A stretch of DNA of 22,701 nucleotides from Blastococcus sp. CT_GayMR20 (GCF_004570345.1 NZ_SPQM01000077.1:1-22701), one strand, 5' to 3'. Shown: positions 7,027-14,025, counted from the first letter of the stretch. Translations and numbers: made by a program. The notes: a model not told the origin generated them from the letters alone.

Positions 7027-7442
7027 GCCGGCTGCCTCGTCGTGAGCGCCTTGACCTGCTGCACGAGGGCGGAGATCGAGAACGGCTTCGCCAGGTAGGC
7101 GTCGGCGCCCGCGGACAGGCCCCGGGCCACGTCGTCGGGGGAGGCTCCCGCCGAGAGCAGCAGGATGCGGATGCCGGCGGTGGCGGGGTCCTCGCGCAGG
7201 GCGGCGCAGACCTCCAGCCCGGTGGCACCGGGCATGGAGACGTCCAGGACCGCGAGGTCGGGGAGTTGGGCGCGGGCGGTCGCCAGCGCGACGGCGCCGT
7301 CGGCGACCGAGGCGGTGACGGTGCAGCCGGCCTTCGCTACCGCCAGGCACACGAGTCCGCGGATGTCGTCCTCGTCGTCGGCGACCAGCACGCGGATCGC
7401 CGGGGTCCCCACGGCGGCGAGGGCGTGCTGTTCCTCGTCCAC
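7023..7442 (-). CDS. Single-domain response regulator (CheY-like)
   Basis: A 139-residue receiver with no output domain: pocket D22-E24, phospho-acceptor D67 (LAVLDVSMPG), switch Ser S97 (ILLLSAG) and K119 (LAKPFS). A short leader of about 15 residues precedes the domain. The GTG at 7442 has a GGAG ribosome site 6-9 bases upstream. The 4-base overlap with the kinase gene suggests the two form a pair. Because it cannot bind DNA itself, phosphate probably passes to an HPt protein, or it acts by protein contact; REC-HPt proteins are encoded about 4.5 kb downstream on the same strand. Confidence 0.9.
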   Translation of the reverse strand: MDEEQHALAAVGTPAIRVLVADDEDDIRGLVCLAVAKAGCTVTASVADGAVALATARAQLPDLAVLDVSMPGATGLEVCAALREDPATAGIRILLLSAGASPDDVARGLSAGADAYLAKPFSISALVQQVKALTTRQPA

Positions 7443-7540
7443 GGAGGCTCCCGTCGTCAGGCGCTCCGGAGGTCCCGGAACTCGTCGTCCGTGATGGACA
7501 ACGGCCTGTCGAGCGGACGCCTGCAGCGCACCGGCGGGCT

Positions 7541-7560
7541 CCTCACCCCCACGGGTGAGG
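7541..7560. terminator. 8-bp stem hairpin
   Basis: CCTCACCC (7541-7548) and GGGTGAGG (7553-7560) pair perfectly around CCAC. It stands 15 bases from the stronger hairpin at 7575-7608, together forming a tandem barrier between the envelope operon and the receiver gene. Confidence 0.5.
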
Positions 7561-7574
7561 GGGCCGGAACGGCA

Positions 7575-7608
7575 CTGCGCCCCGCCGGGAGAGCCCGGCG
7601 GGGCGCAG
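7575..7608 (-). terminator. Strong 15-bp stem terminator of the envelope operon
   Basis: CTGCGCCCCGCCGGG (7575-7589) and CCCGGCGGGGCGCAG (7594-7608) are perfectly complementary around the loop AGAG. It lies 24 bases beyond the stop of the DUF3618 gene (7632). No U tract follows, as is common in high-GC actinobacteria. Confidence 0.8.
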
Positions 7609-7631
7609 CTGCACGAACTCGTATCAGCAGG

Positions 7632-8300
7632 TCAGGGCGTGGGTGCCTTGCTCTGCACCGTCGCCTTGGACTGCTGGGCCTGGCTCTGCACGTCCTGGAC
7701 CGCGGACTGGCCCTCGTCCTTGACGGTCGCGGCGGCGTCCTGAGCGGTCGACTTGACCGACTCCATGGCCTCCTGGGCGGCGGGCTTGAGCTGGTCGCCG
7801 ATCTCCTGCGCCGCCTGCTTGGCCGGCTCGAGGAGCGCGTCCTTGTGCTCCTTGACGGCCGACTCGGCCTGCTGGGCCAGCTGCTTCTCCTTCTCCGACG
7901 CCGGCAGGAGGCTCGAGACGAGCCAGCCGACGCCGAAGGCGATCAGCCCGGCGGCCAGGGGGTTGCCCTGCGCCTGGCGGATGACGGCGTCCGGCGCCTG
8001 CTGCACGGCACCCACCGCGGTGGAGGCCGCGTTGGACACGCTGTCCGCCGCGCTGGAGGCCGCACCCTGCACGGTGCCTGCCGCGTTCTGCGCGTGGTAC
8101 TGCGCCGTGGCGCTGGTGTCGTGGGCGCTGCCCATGACCTTCTCCTTCAGGCTGCTCATCTTGCCCTTGGCCGCGGTCACGCGACGGTCCACGACGCGGG
8201 CGGGGTTGACCTTCTCGTTGAGGGCATCGACGTCGTAGCTGAGCTCGCGACGGGTGTCCTCGATCTGCCGCCGGATGACGTCCGGGTCACTGCTGGTCAT
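7632..8300 (-). CDS. DUF3618 membrane protein with LEA-like tail
   Basis: A 222-residue protein. The N-terminal DUF3618 signature (about 5-45) reads DVIRRQIEDTRRELSYDVDA, then NEKVNPARVVDRRV. One membrane segment lies at about 113-132 (NPLAAGLIAFGVGWLVSSLL). The flanking regions (about 60-110 and 137-218) are Ala/Gln/Lys/Glu-rich amphipathic helices with repeated AQ, SAV and TVK patterns, like late-embryogenesis-abundant desiccation proteins. The ATG at 8300 follows a GAGGAG ribosome site. It is the last of three co-directional envelope genes. Function is unknown; a role in stress or membrane protection is inferred from its composition and the stress-type promoter ahead of the operon. Confidence 0.85.
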   Translation of the reverse strand: MTSSDPDVIRRQIEDTRRELSYDVDALNEKVNPARVVDRRVTAAKGKMSSLKEKVMGSAHDTSATAQYHAQNAAGTVQGAASSAADSVSNAASTAVGAVQQAPDAVIRQAQGNPLAAGLIAFGVGWLVSSLLPASEKEKQLAQQAESAVKEHKDALLEPAKQAAQEIGDQLKPAAQEAMESVKSTAQDAAATVKDEGQSAVQDVQSQAQQSKATVQSKAPTP

Positions 8301-8326
8301 TGGTGCGACTCCTCGCGGTCGGGTGG

Positions 8327-8833
8327 TCAGTTGGGCTTGAGGGCGCCGGGAACCTGCTGGAGGGTCTCGACGGTGCGTTCGGGCTTGGGGTTGACCTGCT
8401 GGAACTTCTTCTTGCCCATCACGAACGCCACGGCGCCGACGACGCCCCAGAGGACCGCCACGATGAGGGCGGCCAGGCCGATGTCCATGACGTTGGCCAG
8501 GGCCCACCACAGCGCGAAGGACAGGAACATCAGGACCATGTAGCCGGCGAACCCGGCGGCCCCGAACATGCCCGCGCCCTGGCCGGCCTTCTTGGCCTCG
8601 GCCTTGACCTCCACCTTGGCCAGCTCGAGCTCCTGGCGCATGAGCGTGGAGAGGTCCTTGGTCACTTCACCGATCAGCTGACCGACCGAGGTGCCCTCCA
8701 CGTCGGGGCGGCCCGCGTCGGTGGTCGGCGTACCCATGGACCCGCTGTAGTCCGCCGCGTAGTTCTGCTGCGTCGGCTCCGCGTAACCCTGCGGCGTCCC
8801 CGCCGCGGATGCGCCGGAGTAGGGGGTGCTCAT
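8327..8833 (-). CDS. Holin-superfamily III membrane protein (Actinobacteria type)
   Basis: A 168-residue protein: a flexible Tyr/Gln/Gly/Thr-rich N-terminus (1-45), an amphipathic helix (about 48-82, VGQLIGEVTKDLSTLMRQEL followed by LAKVEVKAEAKK), two membrane helices (about 88-115 and 118-140) and a charged tail. This is the layout of the phage-holin-family/DUF1469 proteins common on actinobacterial chromosomes. It is a housekeeping envelope protein, not a sign of a prophage. The ATG at 8833 lies 2 bases after the upstream stop and the next gene starts 26 bases downstream, so it is in the middle of a three-gene operon. Confidence 0.87.
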   Translation of the reverse strand: MSTPYSGASAAGTPQGYAEPTQQNYAADYSGSMGTPTTDAGRPDVEGTSVGQLIGEVTKDLSTLMRQELELAKVEVKAEAKKAGQGAGMFGAAGFAGYMVLMFLSFALWWALANVMDIGLAALIVAVLWGVVGAVAFVMGKKKFQQVNPKPERTVETLQQVPGALKPN

Positions 8834-8835
8834 CG

Positions 8836-9657
8836 TCAGACCACCCCGCCCGGGCGACGCGCCGGGTCGTCCCAGCCGGTGCCGGCGCTCGGCGGCACGA
8901 CGCTGCCCTCGGGGGGCACGGTGCCGTACGGCGGCGGGGGCAGCGGAGCCGAGCCGCCGGTGGAGTAGCCGGCGGTGCCGGTGGTGTAGGTGGTCGTCGT
9001 GTCCGCGTATGACGGCGTCGGGTCGACGTAGTTGTAACCGGTCGTCGTGCCGCCGGCGTAGCCGCTGCCGGAGCTGCTGCTCTGGCTGTGCGCGGCCTTC
9101 ACGCCGCTGGTGAGCCGGCCGGCGAGCACGCCGGCTGCGGCGGCGCCGAGCAGGAAGAGTCCGGGCTTGCGGCGGGCGAAGCTGCGGATGTCGTCGAGCA
9201 GCTCGGCCGGCTCGCGGTTCTGCAGCATGGAGGCGAAGTTCTCGACCGAGCTGGAGGCCTGCTGGAGCAGGTCGCGGGCCGGGCCGGGGGCGCCCGAGCT
9301 GGTGCCGTCGGCGAGGCCGCGCAGCTCCTGGGCGAGGGAGGTCAGGCTCTGGCCCGCCTTCTGCTGCTGGGAGACGACCTGCTCCTTGACCTGCGTGCGG
9401 CCCTGGTCGAGGAGGTCCTTGGCCTGCCGCTGCGTCTCCGCGGCGACCTCCTTGGCCTGCTCGGTGGCGGTGGAGGCCACCTGGCTGCCGGCCTGTGCGG
9501 CCGTCTGGCCGACGTTCTTGGCCTCGGCGACGGCGGTGTCCTTCGTCTCCTTGGCCTGCTCCTTGGTCGACGTGGTCGACGGGGAGCTCGTGGTCGGCGT
9601 GGCACCCGACCCCGTGGTGGCGGGGGGCGGGAGTGGGGCGTCGATGCTGTGAGTCAT
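8836..9657 (-). CDS. LEA-like single-pass envelope protein
   Basis: A 273-residue protein, first of the envelope trio. It has a Pro/Thr/Ser-rich start (1-30), then a long helical region (about 31-160) with repeated Lys/Gln/Ala patterns (KEQAKETKDTAVAEAKNVGQ, EQAKEVAAETQRQAKDL) like LEA proteins or apolipophorin-type helices. One hydrophobic segment lies at about 166-182 (PGLFLLGAAAAGVLAGRL), followed by a disordered Ser/Gly/Tyr/Thr/Pro tail of about 85 residues. The ATG at 9657 has a strong GAGGAGG ribosome site. A stress-sigma-like promoter sits about 160 bases upstream. No enzymatic motif is visible. I infer a structural or stress-protective role at the membrane. Confidence 0.82.
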   Translation of the reverse strand: MTHSIDAPLPPPATTGSGATPTTSSPSTTSTKEQAKETKDTAVAEAKNVGQTAAQAGSQVASTATEQAKEVAAETQRQAKDLLDQGRTQVKEQVVSQQQKAGQSLTSLAQELRGLADGTSSGAPGPARDLLQQASSSVENFASMLQNREPAELLDDIRSFARRKPGLFLLGAAAAGVLAGRLTSGVKAAHSQSSSSGSGYAGGTTTGYNYVDPTPSYADTTTTYTTGTAGYSTGGSAPLPPPPYGTVPPEGSVVPPSAGTGWDDPARRPGGVV

Positions 9658-9816
9658 CGGTCCTCCTCGGGATGTTGCATGGTCGGTGGAAGGCACGTCC
9701 TGGCTCCTGCGCTCACCCGGCGCGTCCTTGTGCCGTGGGTGCGAGCGGGGCAGGCGGTGGGACACGGCGGCTGCCGCGTCGTCCCCGCCTGTTTCAGGGA
9801 GCGCCGCAGCCACCTG

Positions 9817-9843
9817 GTACCCCCATGCACCGGTGATCGAAAC
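9817..9843 (-). promoter_or_regulatory. Stress-sigma (SigB/SigF-type) promoter candidate
   Basis: On the minus strand GTTT (9843-9840) and GGGTAC (9822-9817) are separated by 17 bases, matching the GTTT-N15-17-GGGTA form known for SigF/SigB-type sigma factors of actinobacteria. It would start transcription near 9810 and give a leader of about 150 bases before the ATG at 9657. Confidence 0.5.
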
Positions 9844-9847
9844 GGAA

Positions 9848-9863
9848 CGGGCTGATCAGCCCG
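9848..9863. repeat. 16-bp perfect palindrome over the crotonase stop
   Basis: CGGGCTGATCAGCCCG is perfectly self-complementary and contains the minus-strand stop of the crotonase gene (9856-9858). It may act as a short terminator (6-bp stem, 4-base loop) or as an operator, since it ends only 5 bases beyond the stress-type -35 element. Confidence 0.45.
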
Positions 9864-10629
9864 ACCAGGGGAAACTGGGTGGACGGCGCCCGGCGAAGGC
9901 CGCGACGCCCTCCGCGAGCTCCCCGGCCTCGATCGTCCTGCGGTACCAGGAGGCCACCTCCGCCTCGCCGTCGCCGCCGTCGGTGAGCGCGGCGACGACC
10001 TCCTTGGTGGCCCGCTGGGTGAGCGCCGACCGGCTCGCCAGGACGCCGGCGAACCGGTGCACCTCGCCCTCCAGGTCGTCGGCAGGGACCAGCCGGTCGA
10101 CCAGGCCGGTCCGGAGCGCGGTGTCGGCGTCGATCAGCTCCCCGCTGAACAGCAGGTACTTGGTCATTGCCGGTCCGACGAGGTCGACCAGCGTCTTGGT
10201 CGAGCGCGGGGTGTAGACGATGCCGACCTTCGCCGGCGTGACGCCGAAGACCCCCGACGGGTCGGTGAAGCGCAGGTCGCAGCTCGCGGCGATCTCGACC
10301 CCACCGCCGATGCAGTGACCGCGGATCATCGCGACGGTCGGCTTCGGGAAGTCGCGCAACGCGGCCTGTGCCGCCAGGTTGTCGCGCCGGACGTCGGCCA
10401 TCGGGTCGGCGGGATCGGTGCCGCCGAGCAGGTCGGAGATGTCGGCGCCGGCGCAGAAGCTGGGTCCCGCGCCGGTGACGACGAGCGCGCGCACGCCGGG
10501 GTCGTGGGCGAGGGGCGCGAGGACGGCGGGCAGCGCCGCCCACATGCCCGCGGTCATGGCGTTGCGCTTCTCGGGGCGGTCGATGGTCAGGACGGCCACC
10601 GGGCCGTCGCGGGTGACGACGAGGGCCAT
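9856..10629 (-). CDS. Enoyl-CoA hydratase/isomerase (crotonase) family protein
   Basis: A 257-residue crotonase-fold protein. The two oxyanion-hole regions are clear: FCAGADISDL (about 58-67) and GHCIGGGVEIAASCDL (about 104-119). E112 corresponds to the first catalytic Glu of hydratases (GGGxE). The second Glu (the E of PE in the QPExxLG segment) is absent; the sequence is TPAKVGIV with A133 there, and the following PGxGGTQ segment is YTPRST. So it is probably not an ordinary enoyl-CoA hydratase and may be an isomerase, a thioesterase or another acyl-CoA enzyme. The ATG at 10629 is one base after the upstream stop, so it is co-transcribed with the metallopeptidase gene. Confidence 0.9.
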   Translation of the reverse strand: MALVVTRDGPVAVLTIDRPEKRNAMTAGMWAALPAVLAPLAHDPGVRALVVTGAGPSFCAGADISDLLGGTDPADPMADVRRDNLAAQAALRDFPKPTVAMIRGHCIGGGVEIAASCDLRFTDPSGVFGVTPAKVGIVYTPRSTKTLVDLVGPAMTKYLLFSGELIDADTALRTGLVDRLVPADDLEGEVHRFAGVLASRSALTQRATKEVVAALTDGGDGEAEVASWYRRTIEAGELAEGVAAFAGRRPPSFPWSG

Positions 10630-10630
10630 G

Positions 10631-11551
10631 TCAGCCGAGGTCGTCCGTGGCGAACGTGTCGCACTGCGCCGGGTCGCCGGTCTCGTAGCCCGTCGCGAAC
10701 CACTTCTGGCGCTGCTCGGAGGACCCGTGCGTGAACGCGTCCTGGTCGATCCGGCCGCTGCCCAGGTTCTGCTGGATGAAGTCGTCTCCGATCCGCGCCG
10801 CGGCGTCGAGCGCGCGGTTCACGTCGTCCTGCGTGATCTCCTCGATCAGCGGCCCCCCGGACTCGTCGGGCACTGTCTCGGCGTGGTTGGCCCAGGCCCC
10901 GGCGAAGCAGTCGGCCTGCAGCTCCAGCCGGACGGTGCCGCTGGTCGGGCCCGATTCCCCCGGCGTGACCTGCGCGTTCGTCCCCAGGAGGTTCTGCACG
11001 TGGTGGCCGTACTCGTGCGCGATGACGTAGGCGTTGACGAACAGTCCGCCCTGGGCGCCGAACTGGGACTGGAGCTGGTCGAAGAAGCTGAGGTCGATGT
11101 ACACGCCCTGGTCGGCCGGGCAGTAGAAGGGGCCGGAACCACTGGAGGCCGCGCCGCAGCTGGTCTGCACCTGCCCGGCGAAGAAGACGGTGTCGGTCGG
11201 CACGTAGCGGTCGCCGAGGGTCGCCGTCCAGAAGTCCTGGATGGACTCGACGTCGGCGACGACGGCGCACTCGACGGAGTCGTTCGCGTCGGCGCCGGTC
11301 CGGCACCGCTCCTCGAGCGCGGAGTTGTCGGTCTGCTCGCCCTGTCCGAGGCCGGCCAGGCCGCCCAGGGCCGAGCCGACGCCGCCGTCGCCGCCCCCGC
11401 CGGCCAGCTGGAGGACGACGACGATCAGCAGCCCCACGAGGCCGAGCCCACCGCCGCCGACCGCGATCCCGCGCCCGCCGCCCATCCCGCCACGCCCGCG
11501 CCGGTCGGAGACGCCGCCGGTGTCGAGCCGGCCGCTCTCGCGGTACCTCAT
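10631..11551 (-). CDS. ypfJ: YpfJ-family neutral zinc metallopeptidase
   Basis: A 306-residue membrane-anchored putative metalloprotease. The N-terminus MRYRES leads to a Gly/Arg-rich stretch and one membrane helix (about 30-50); the remainder is probably extracellular. The zinc site HEYGH is at 179-183, with the downstream RLELQADCFAGAW region (208-220), conserved in this family, supplying the likely third ligand E210. Several cysteines (83, 95, 132, 144, 215) could form disulfides outside the cell. The ATG at 11551 overlaps the stop of the SIMPL-domain gene (ATGA), has a GGAGG upstream, and fits the family's usual start better than the ATG at 11575. No peptidase substrate is known for the family. 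Confidence 0.92.
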   Translation of the reverse strand: MRYRESGRLDTGGVSDRRGRGGMGGGRGIAVGGGGLGLVGLLIVVVLQLAGGGGDGGVGSALGGLAGLGQGEQTDNSALEERCRTGADANDSVECAVVADVESIQDFWTATLGDRYVPTDTVFFAGQVQTSCGAASSGSGPFYCPADQGVYIDLSFFDQLQSQFGAQGGLFVNAYVIAHEYGHHVQNLLGTNAQVTPGESGPTSGTVRLELQADCFAGAWANHAETVPDESGGPLIEEITQDDVNRALDAAARIGDDFIQQNLGSGRIDQDAFTHGSSEQRQKWFATGYETGDPAQCDTFATDDLG

Positions 11552-12222
11552 CCTCGGAAGACCTCCGTGCTCCACCGACTGCTGTCGGGTTCGGACATCG
11601 CGAACCGCACCTCGACCGCGCCGTGCACCTCCTGACGGGCAGGAGTGAGGTCGAGCGAGATGTCGCTGCTCTCGAACCGTGCCATCGCCGGCATGGCCCC
11701 CGCGACTTGGAAGCCGCCGCCCGACAGCCCGGCGTCGCTGACCTGGATGAGCGACGTGAGCTGCGCGCCGAAGGCCCCTGCGTACTGCCGGGCACGGTGG
11801 ACGGCGTCCTGGACGGCAGCGAGCCTTGCCCGCTCGTACGCGGGACTGTCGGTCCGCAGCCGCCAGTACGGGCCGGAGACGTCGACGTCGTCGAGCCGGC
11901 CGAGGGCCACGACGAGCTCGCCGGCGAGGTCGAGCCGGTTCACGGTGACCTGCGTGTGCACCGAGGCCACAGGCTCGCCGGGCGCGCGGCGGTCGCGCAC
12001 CTCCAGGTGCACGGACACCCCGGTCGTCTCGAGGCTCTCCACCGACTCCTCGGCCGAGGCCAGCACCGCGGACACCTCCGCCTGCCGGGCGGCGCAGCGC
12101 TCGAGCGCGGTCTGCCGGTCGCGGGCGCGCGTGCGCACGGTGACGCCGATGCCGGCGATCTCCGGCTCGACCACCAGGACGGCCTCGCCGCGGACGACGA
12201 CCTGAGGGTGCGGACTGCTCAC
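11548..12222 (-). CDS. SIMPL (DUF541) domain protein
   Basis: A 224-residue protein of the SIMPL/DUF541 family: the start QVVVRGEAVLVVEPEIAGIG, then a long region with the family's paired pattern (RARDRQTALERC), the mid-segment YWRLRTDSPAYERARLAAVQ, and DAVHRARQYAG before a final strand. No signal peptide or anchor is seen, so unlike many family members it looks cytoplasmic. The GTG at 12222 follows GGAGG at the right spacing. It overlaps the metallopeptidase start by 4 bases and is the first gene of a three-gene operon. The biochemical role of SIMPL proteins is not defined. Confidence 0.85.
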   Translation of the reverse strand: MSSPHPQVVVRGEAVLVVEPEIAGIGVTVRTRARDRQTALERCAARQAEVSAVLASAEESVESLETTGVSVHLEVRDRRAPGEPVASVHTQVTVNRLDLAGELVVALGRLDDVDVSGPYWRLRTDSPAYERARLAAVQDAVHRARQYAGAFGAQLTSLIQVSDAGLSGGGFQVAGAMPAMARFESSDISLDLTPARQEVHGAVEVRFAMSEPDSSRWSTEVFRG

Positions 12223-12250
12223 AGGAACCTCCGGGGGCTTCGGCTCGGGG

Positions 12251-12278
12251 ACTCTTCCAGACCCGCGCGCGTTGTCAG
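12251..12278 (-). promoter_or_regulatory. Candidate promoter of the SIMPL-peptidase-crotonase operon
   Basis: On the minus strand CTGACA (12278-12273; five of six to TTGACA) is followed after 16 bases by AAGAGT (12256-12251). The -35 lies inside the inverted repeat at 12271-12285, so a protein bound there would block it. Confidence 0.35.
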
Positions 12279-12285
12279 CGACAAC
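12271..12285. promoter_or_regulatory. Operator-like inverted repeat between divergent genes
   Basis: GTTGTC-AGC-GACAAC is a perfect 6+6 inverted repeat with a 3-base centre, midway in the 126-base gap between the starts at 12222 (-) and 12349 (+). It overlaps the minus-strand -35. The half-site resembles the TTGTC core of PafBC/RecA-NDp promoters, but no TAnnnT lies 8 bases downstream, so I do not assign it to that system. Confidence 0.45.
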
Positions 12286-12314
12286 GGGGCCCACACGAGG
12301 AGCGGGCGACGTCC

Positions 12315-12320
12315 TACTCT
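12315..12320 (+). promoter_or_regulatory. -10 element for the lipoprotein gene
   Basis: TACTCT fits TAnnnT; transcription would start near 12327 with a leader of about 22 bases. The -35 region (about 12292-12297) is poor. Confidence 0.35.
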
Positions 12321-12348
12321 CGGCCCCAACCGAGGAGAGGAAGTGGTC

Positions 12349-12759
12349 GTGGCGGTCTCCAACCGCATCCGTGCCGCCTTGACGACGACGGTGCTCACCA
12401 CGGCCGCCACCGGCTTCATGGCCGGGTGCGGCGCGGGCGGCGACAGCGGCGAGGAGGAAGACGAGCAGGTCGCCTACTGCACCGACGAGAACGGCGAGAT
12501 CGTCGACGAGGACTACTGCGACGACAGCTACAACGGTCCCGGCGCGGGCCTGTTCTTCCTGTACCTCGGCGGCTTCGGCCGGGGACTCCCGGTCGGCACG
12601 GTGCTGCCCCGCGGCGGAACGCGGATCAACCCGACCGACACCGCGGCCCGTCAGCGCGCGGGCCTCCCGGCGAACGGCAAGGTCAGTCCGGGCACCCGCG
12701 TGAGCGGCGGCATCGGCAGCGGGGTCGGCAACCGCGCGGGAACCGGCGCCGGCAGCTGA
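12349..12759 (+). CDS. Small putative lipoprotein, partner of the GspS-like enzyme
   Basis: A 136-residue exported protein. The hydrophobic N-terminus (about 6-26) ends in FMAGC with C27 as candidate lipidated Cys; Met at -3 is an imperfect lipobox. An acidic stretch (DSGEEEDEQ, 32-40) follows, then YCTDENGEIVDEDYC with C44 and C57, an aromatic Gly-rich segment (GLFFLYLGGFGRGLPVGTVL) and a Gly/Arg tail. The GTG at 12349 is 8 bases after GAGAGG; GTG at 12343 is an alternative. The gene lies 3 bases before a glutathionylspermidine-synthase-like gene. The same pairing of a small acidic, Cys-containing surface protein with this enzyme type is known as ygiB-ygiC in enterobacteria; sequence homology to YgiB is not established here. 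Confidence 0.75.
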   Translation: MAVSNRIRAALTTTVLTTAATGFMAGCGAGGDSGEEEDEQVAYCTDENGEIVDEDYCDDSYNGPGAGLFFLYLGGFGRGLPVGTVLPRGGTRINPTDTAARQRAGLPANGKVSPGTRVSGGIGSGVGNRAGTGAGS

Positions 12760-12762
12760 GCC

Positions 12763-14007
12763 TTGAGACGGATCGAGAGCGGCATCGTCCGCCCCGGGTG
12801 GGAAGCCGAGATCGAGGCGCAGGGTCTGGTCTACAACCGCACCCACCTGCCCGGCGGCGAGGTGCGCAGCTACTGGCGTGAAGGCCCCTTCTACGACTTC
12901 TCGATGGCCGAGGTGCAGCGGCTCGAGGGCGCGGTCGCGCAGCTGTTCGAGATGTGCGTGGCCGCGGGCGACCACATCGTGGACAACGAGCTCTTCGACC
13001 GGCTGCGGATCCCGCCCATGGCGCGGCCGCAGGTCCGCCGCACCTGGGCCGAGGAGCCGCCGAGCATCTACGGCCGCTTCGACCTCCGCTACGACGGCGA
13101 GGGCCCGCCCAAGCTCCTCGAGTTCAACGCCGACACCCCGACCGGCCTGGTGGAGTCGGCCGTCACGCAGTGGAACTGGCACCTGTTCACCGGGCAGGGC
13201 ACCGACCAGTGGAACGCGCTGCACGACAAGCTGGTCACCGCCTGGCAGCGCAACCTGCTGAAGTGGGAGCGGCGCACCGGCGTCCGCCCGCGCGTGCACC
13301 TGGCCTGGACGAGCGAGGAGACCTCCGGCGAGGACCGGATGACGGTCGCCTACCTGATGGACACCGTCGTGCAGGCCGGGTACGAGGCGATCGAGCTGAT
13401 CGTCGAGGACATCGTGCTCGACGACGGTGACGGCCGGTTCTACGACCAGCAGGGCCGTCACCTCGACGTCGTCTTCAAGCTCTATCCGTGGGAGTGGCTG
13501 ATCGAGGACGAGTTCGGTCCCGCCGTCCTCGCCGACAGCAACCGGCCGGGTGGGACGACGTGGGTGGAGCCGGCCTACAAGATGATGTGGAGCACCAAGG
13601 CCCTGCTGCCGGTGCTGTGGCAGATGTTCGGCAGCGATCCGGTGCTCGGTGAGCTGTTGCTGCCGGCCTACTTCGCCGACGAGGCGCCGTCGAGCTGGCG
13701 CAGTTACGTGCGCAAACCGCTGTGGGGCCGCGAGGGCGCGAACGTGGCCATCGTCCGCGACGGCGAGGTGGCGGCGGAGCTGCCGGGGCGGTACGGCACC
13801 GAGGGCTTCGTCGTCCAGGAGTTCGCACCGCTGCCGAACTTCCCGGGCCCCGACGGCCCGCACCACCCGGTCCTCGGGGCCTGGCTGGTGGACGGTGAAC
13901 CGGCGGGGCTGGGGATCCGCGAGAGCGACGGCCTGATCACCGACAACCTGAGCTACTTCGTGCCGCACACCGTCGACTACGTGACCCCGCGCGCGGGCGG
14001 CCGCTGA
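12763..14007 (+). CDS. Glutathionylspermidine-synthase-like ATP-grasp protein
   Basis: A 414-residue member of the glutathionylspermidine synthase (GspS/YgiC/YjfC) pre-ATP-grasp family. Landmarks: YGRFDLRYDG (103-112), KLLEFNADTPTGLVE (117-131, with the metal/nucleotide residues E120, N122, D124), the middle domain VHLAWTSEE, the KPLWGREGANVAIV nucleotide loop (318-331) and the closing GLGIRESDGLITDNLSYFVPH (382-402). All family motifs look intact. Family members ligate an amine to a peptide carboxylate with ATP; the substrate of YgiC-type proteins is unknown. The TTG at 12763 is taken because the protein then begins RRI...PGW as family members do. It probably shares the mRNA of the preceding lipoprotein. 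Confidence 0.9.
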   Translation: MRRIESGIVRPGWEAEIEAQGLVYNRTHLPGGEVRSYWREGPFYDFSMAEVQRLEGAVAQLFEMCVAAGDHIVDNELFDRLRIPPMARPQVRRTWAEEPPSIYGRFDLRYDGEGPPKLLEFNADTPTGLVESAVTQWNWHLFTGQGTDQWNALHDKLVTAWQRNLLKWERRTGVRPRVHLAWTSEETSGEDRMTVAYLMDTVVQAGYEAIELIVEDIVLDDGDGRFYDQQGRHLDVVFKLYPWEWLIEDEFGPAVLADSNRPGGTTWVEPAYKMMWSTKALLPVLWQMFGSDPVLGELLLPAYFADEAPSSWRSYVRKPLWGREGANVAIVRDGEVAAELPGRYGTEGFVVQEFAPLPNFPGPDGPHHPVLGAWLVDGEPAGLGIRESDGLITDNLSYFVPHTVDYVTPRAGGR

Positions 14008-14013
14008 CCGACC

Positions 14014-14019
14014 TAGGTT
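14014..14019 (+). promoter_or_regulatory. Leaderless-type -10 element
   Basis: TAGGTT is followed by exactly 6 bases and then the ATG at 14026, with no Shine-Dalgarno between them. That is the geometry of leaderless actinobacterial promoters, in which the A of ATG is the first transcribed base. The element lies in the 18-base gap after the GspS-like gene. Confidence 0.45.
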
Positions 14020-14025
14020 CGGGTC

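Noticed and set aside
4966..7098. 710-codon plus-strand open frame
   Set aside because: Antisense shadow of the histidine kinase; composition is Gly/Arg/Glu low-complexity with no domain, typical of GC-rich shadow frames.
8327..8833. Phage holin as a sign of a prophage
   Set aside because: No other phage genes nearby; the protein has the layout of chromosomal actinobacterial holin-superfamily envelope proteins.
12271..12320. PafBC/RecA-NDp DNA-damage promoter
   Set aside because: The TTGTC core is present but the required -10 about 8 bases downstream is missing on both strands.
13475..13946. Minus-strand frames within the GspS-like gene
   Set aside because: Arg/Pro/Ser/Ala-only shadow proteins opposite a well-conserved gene.
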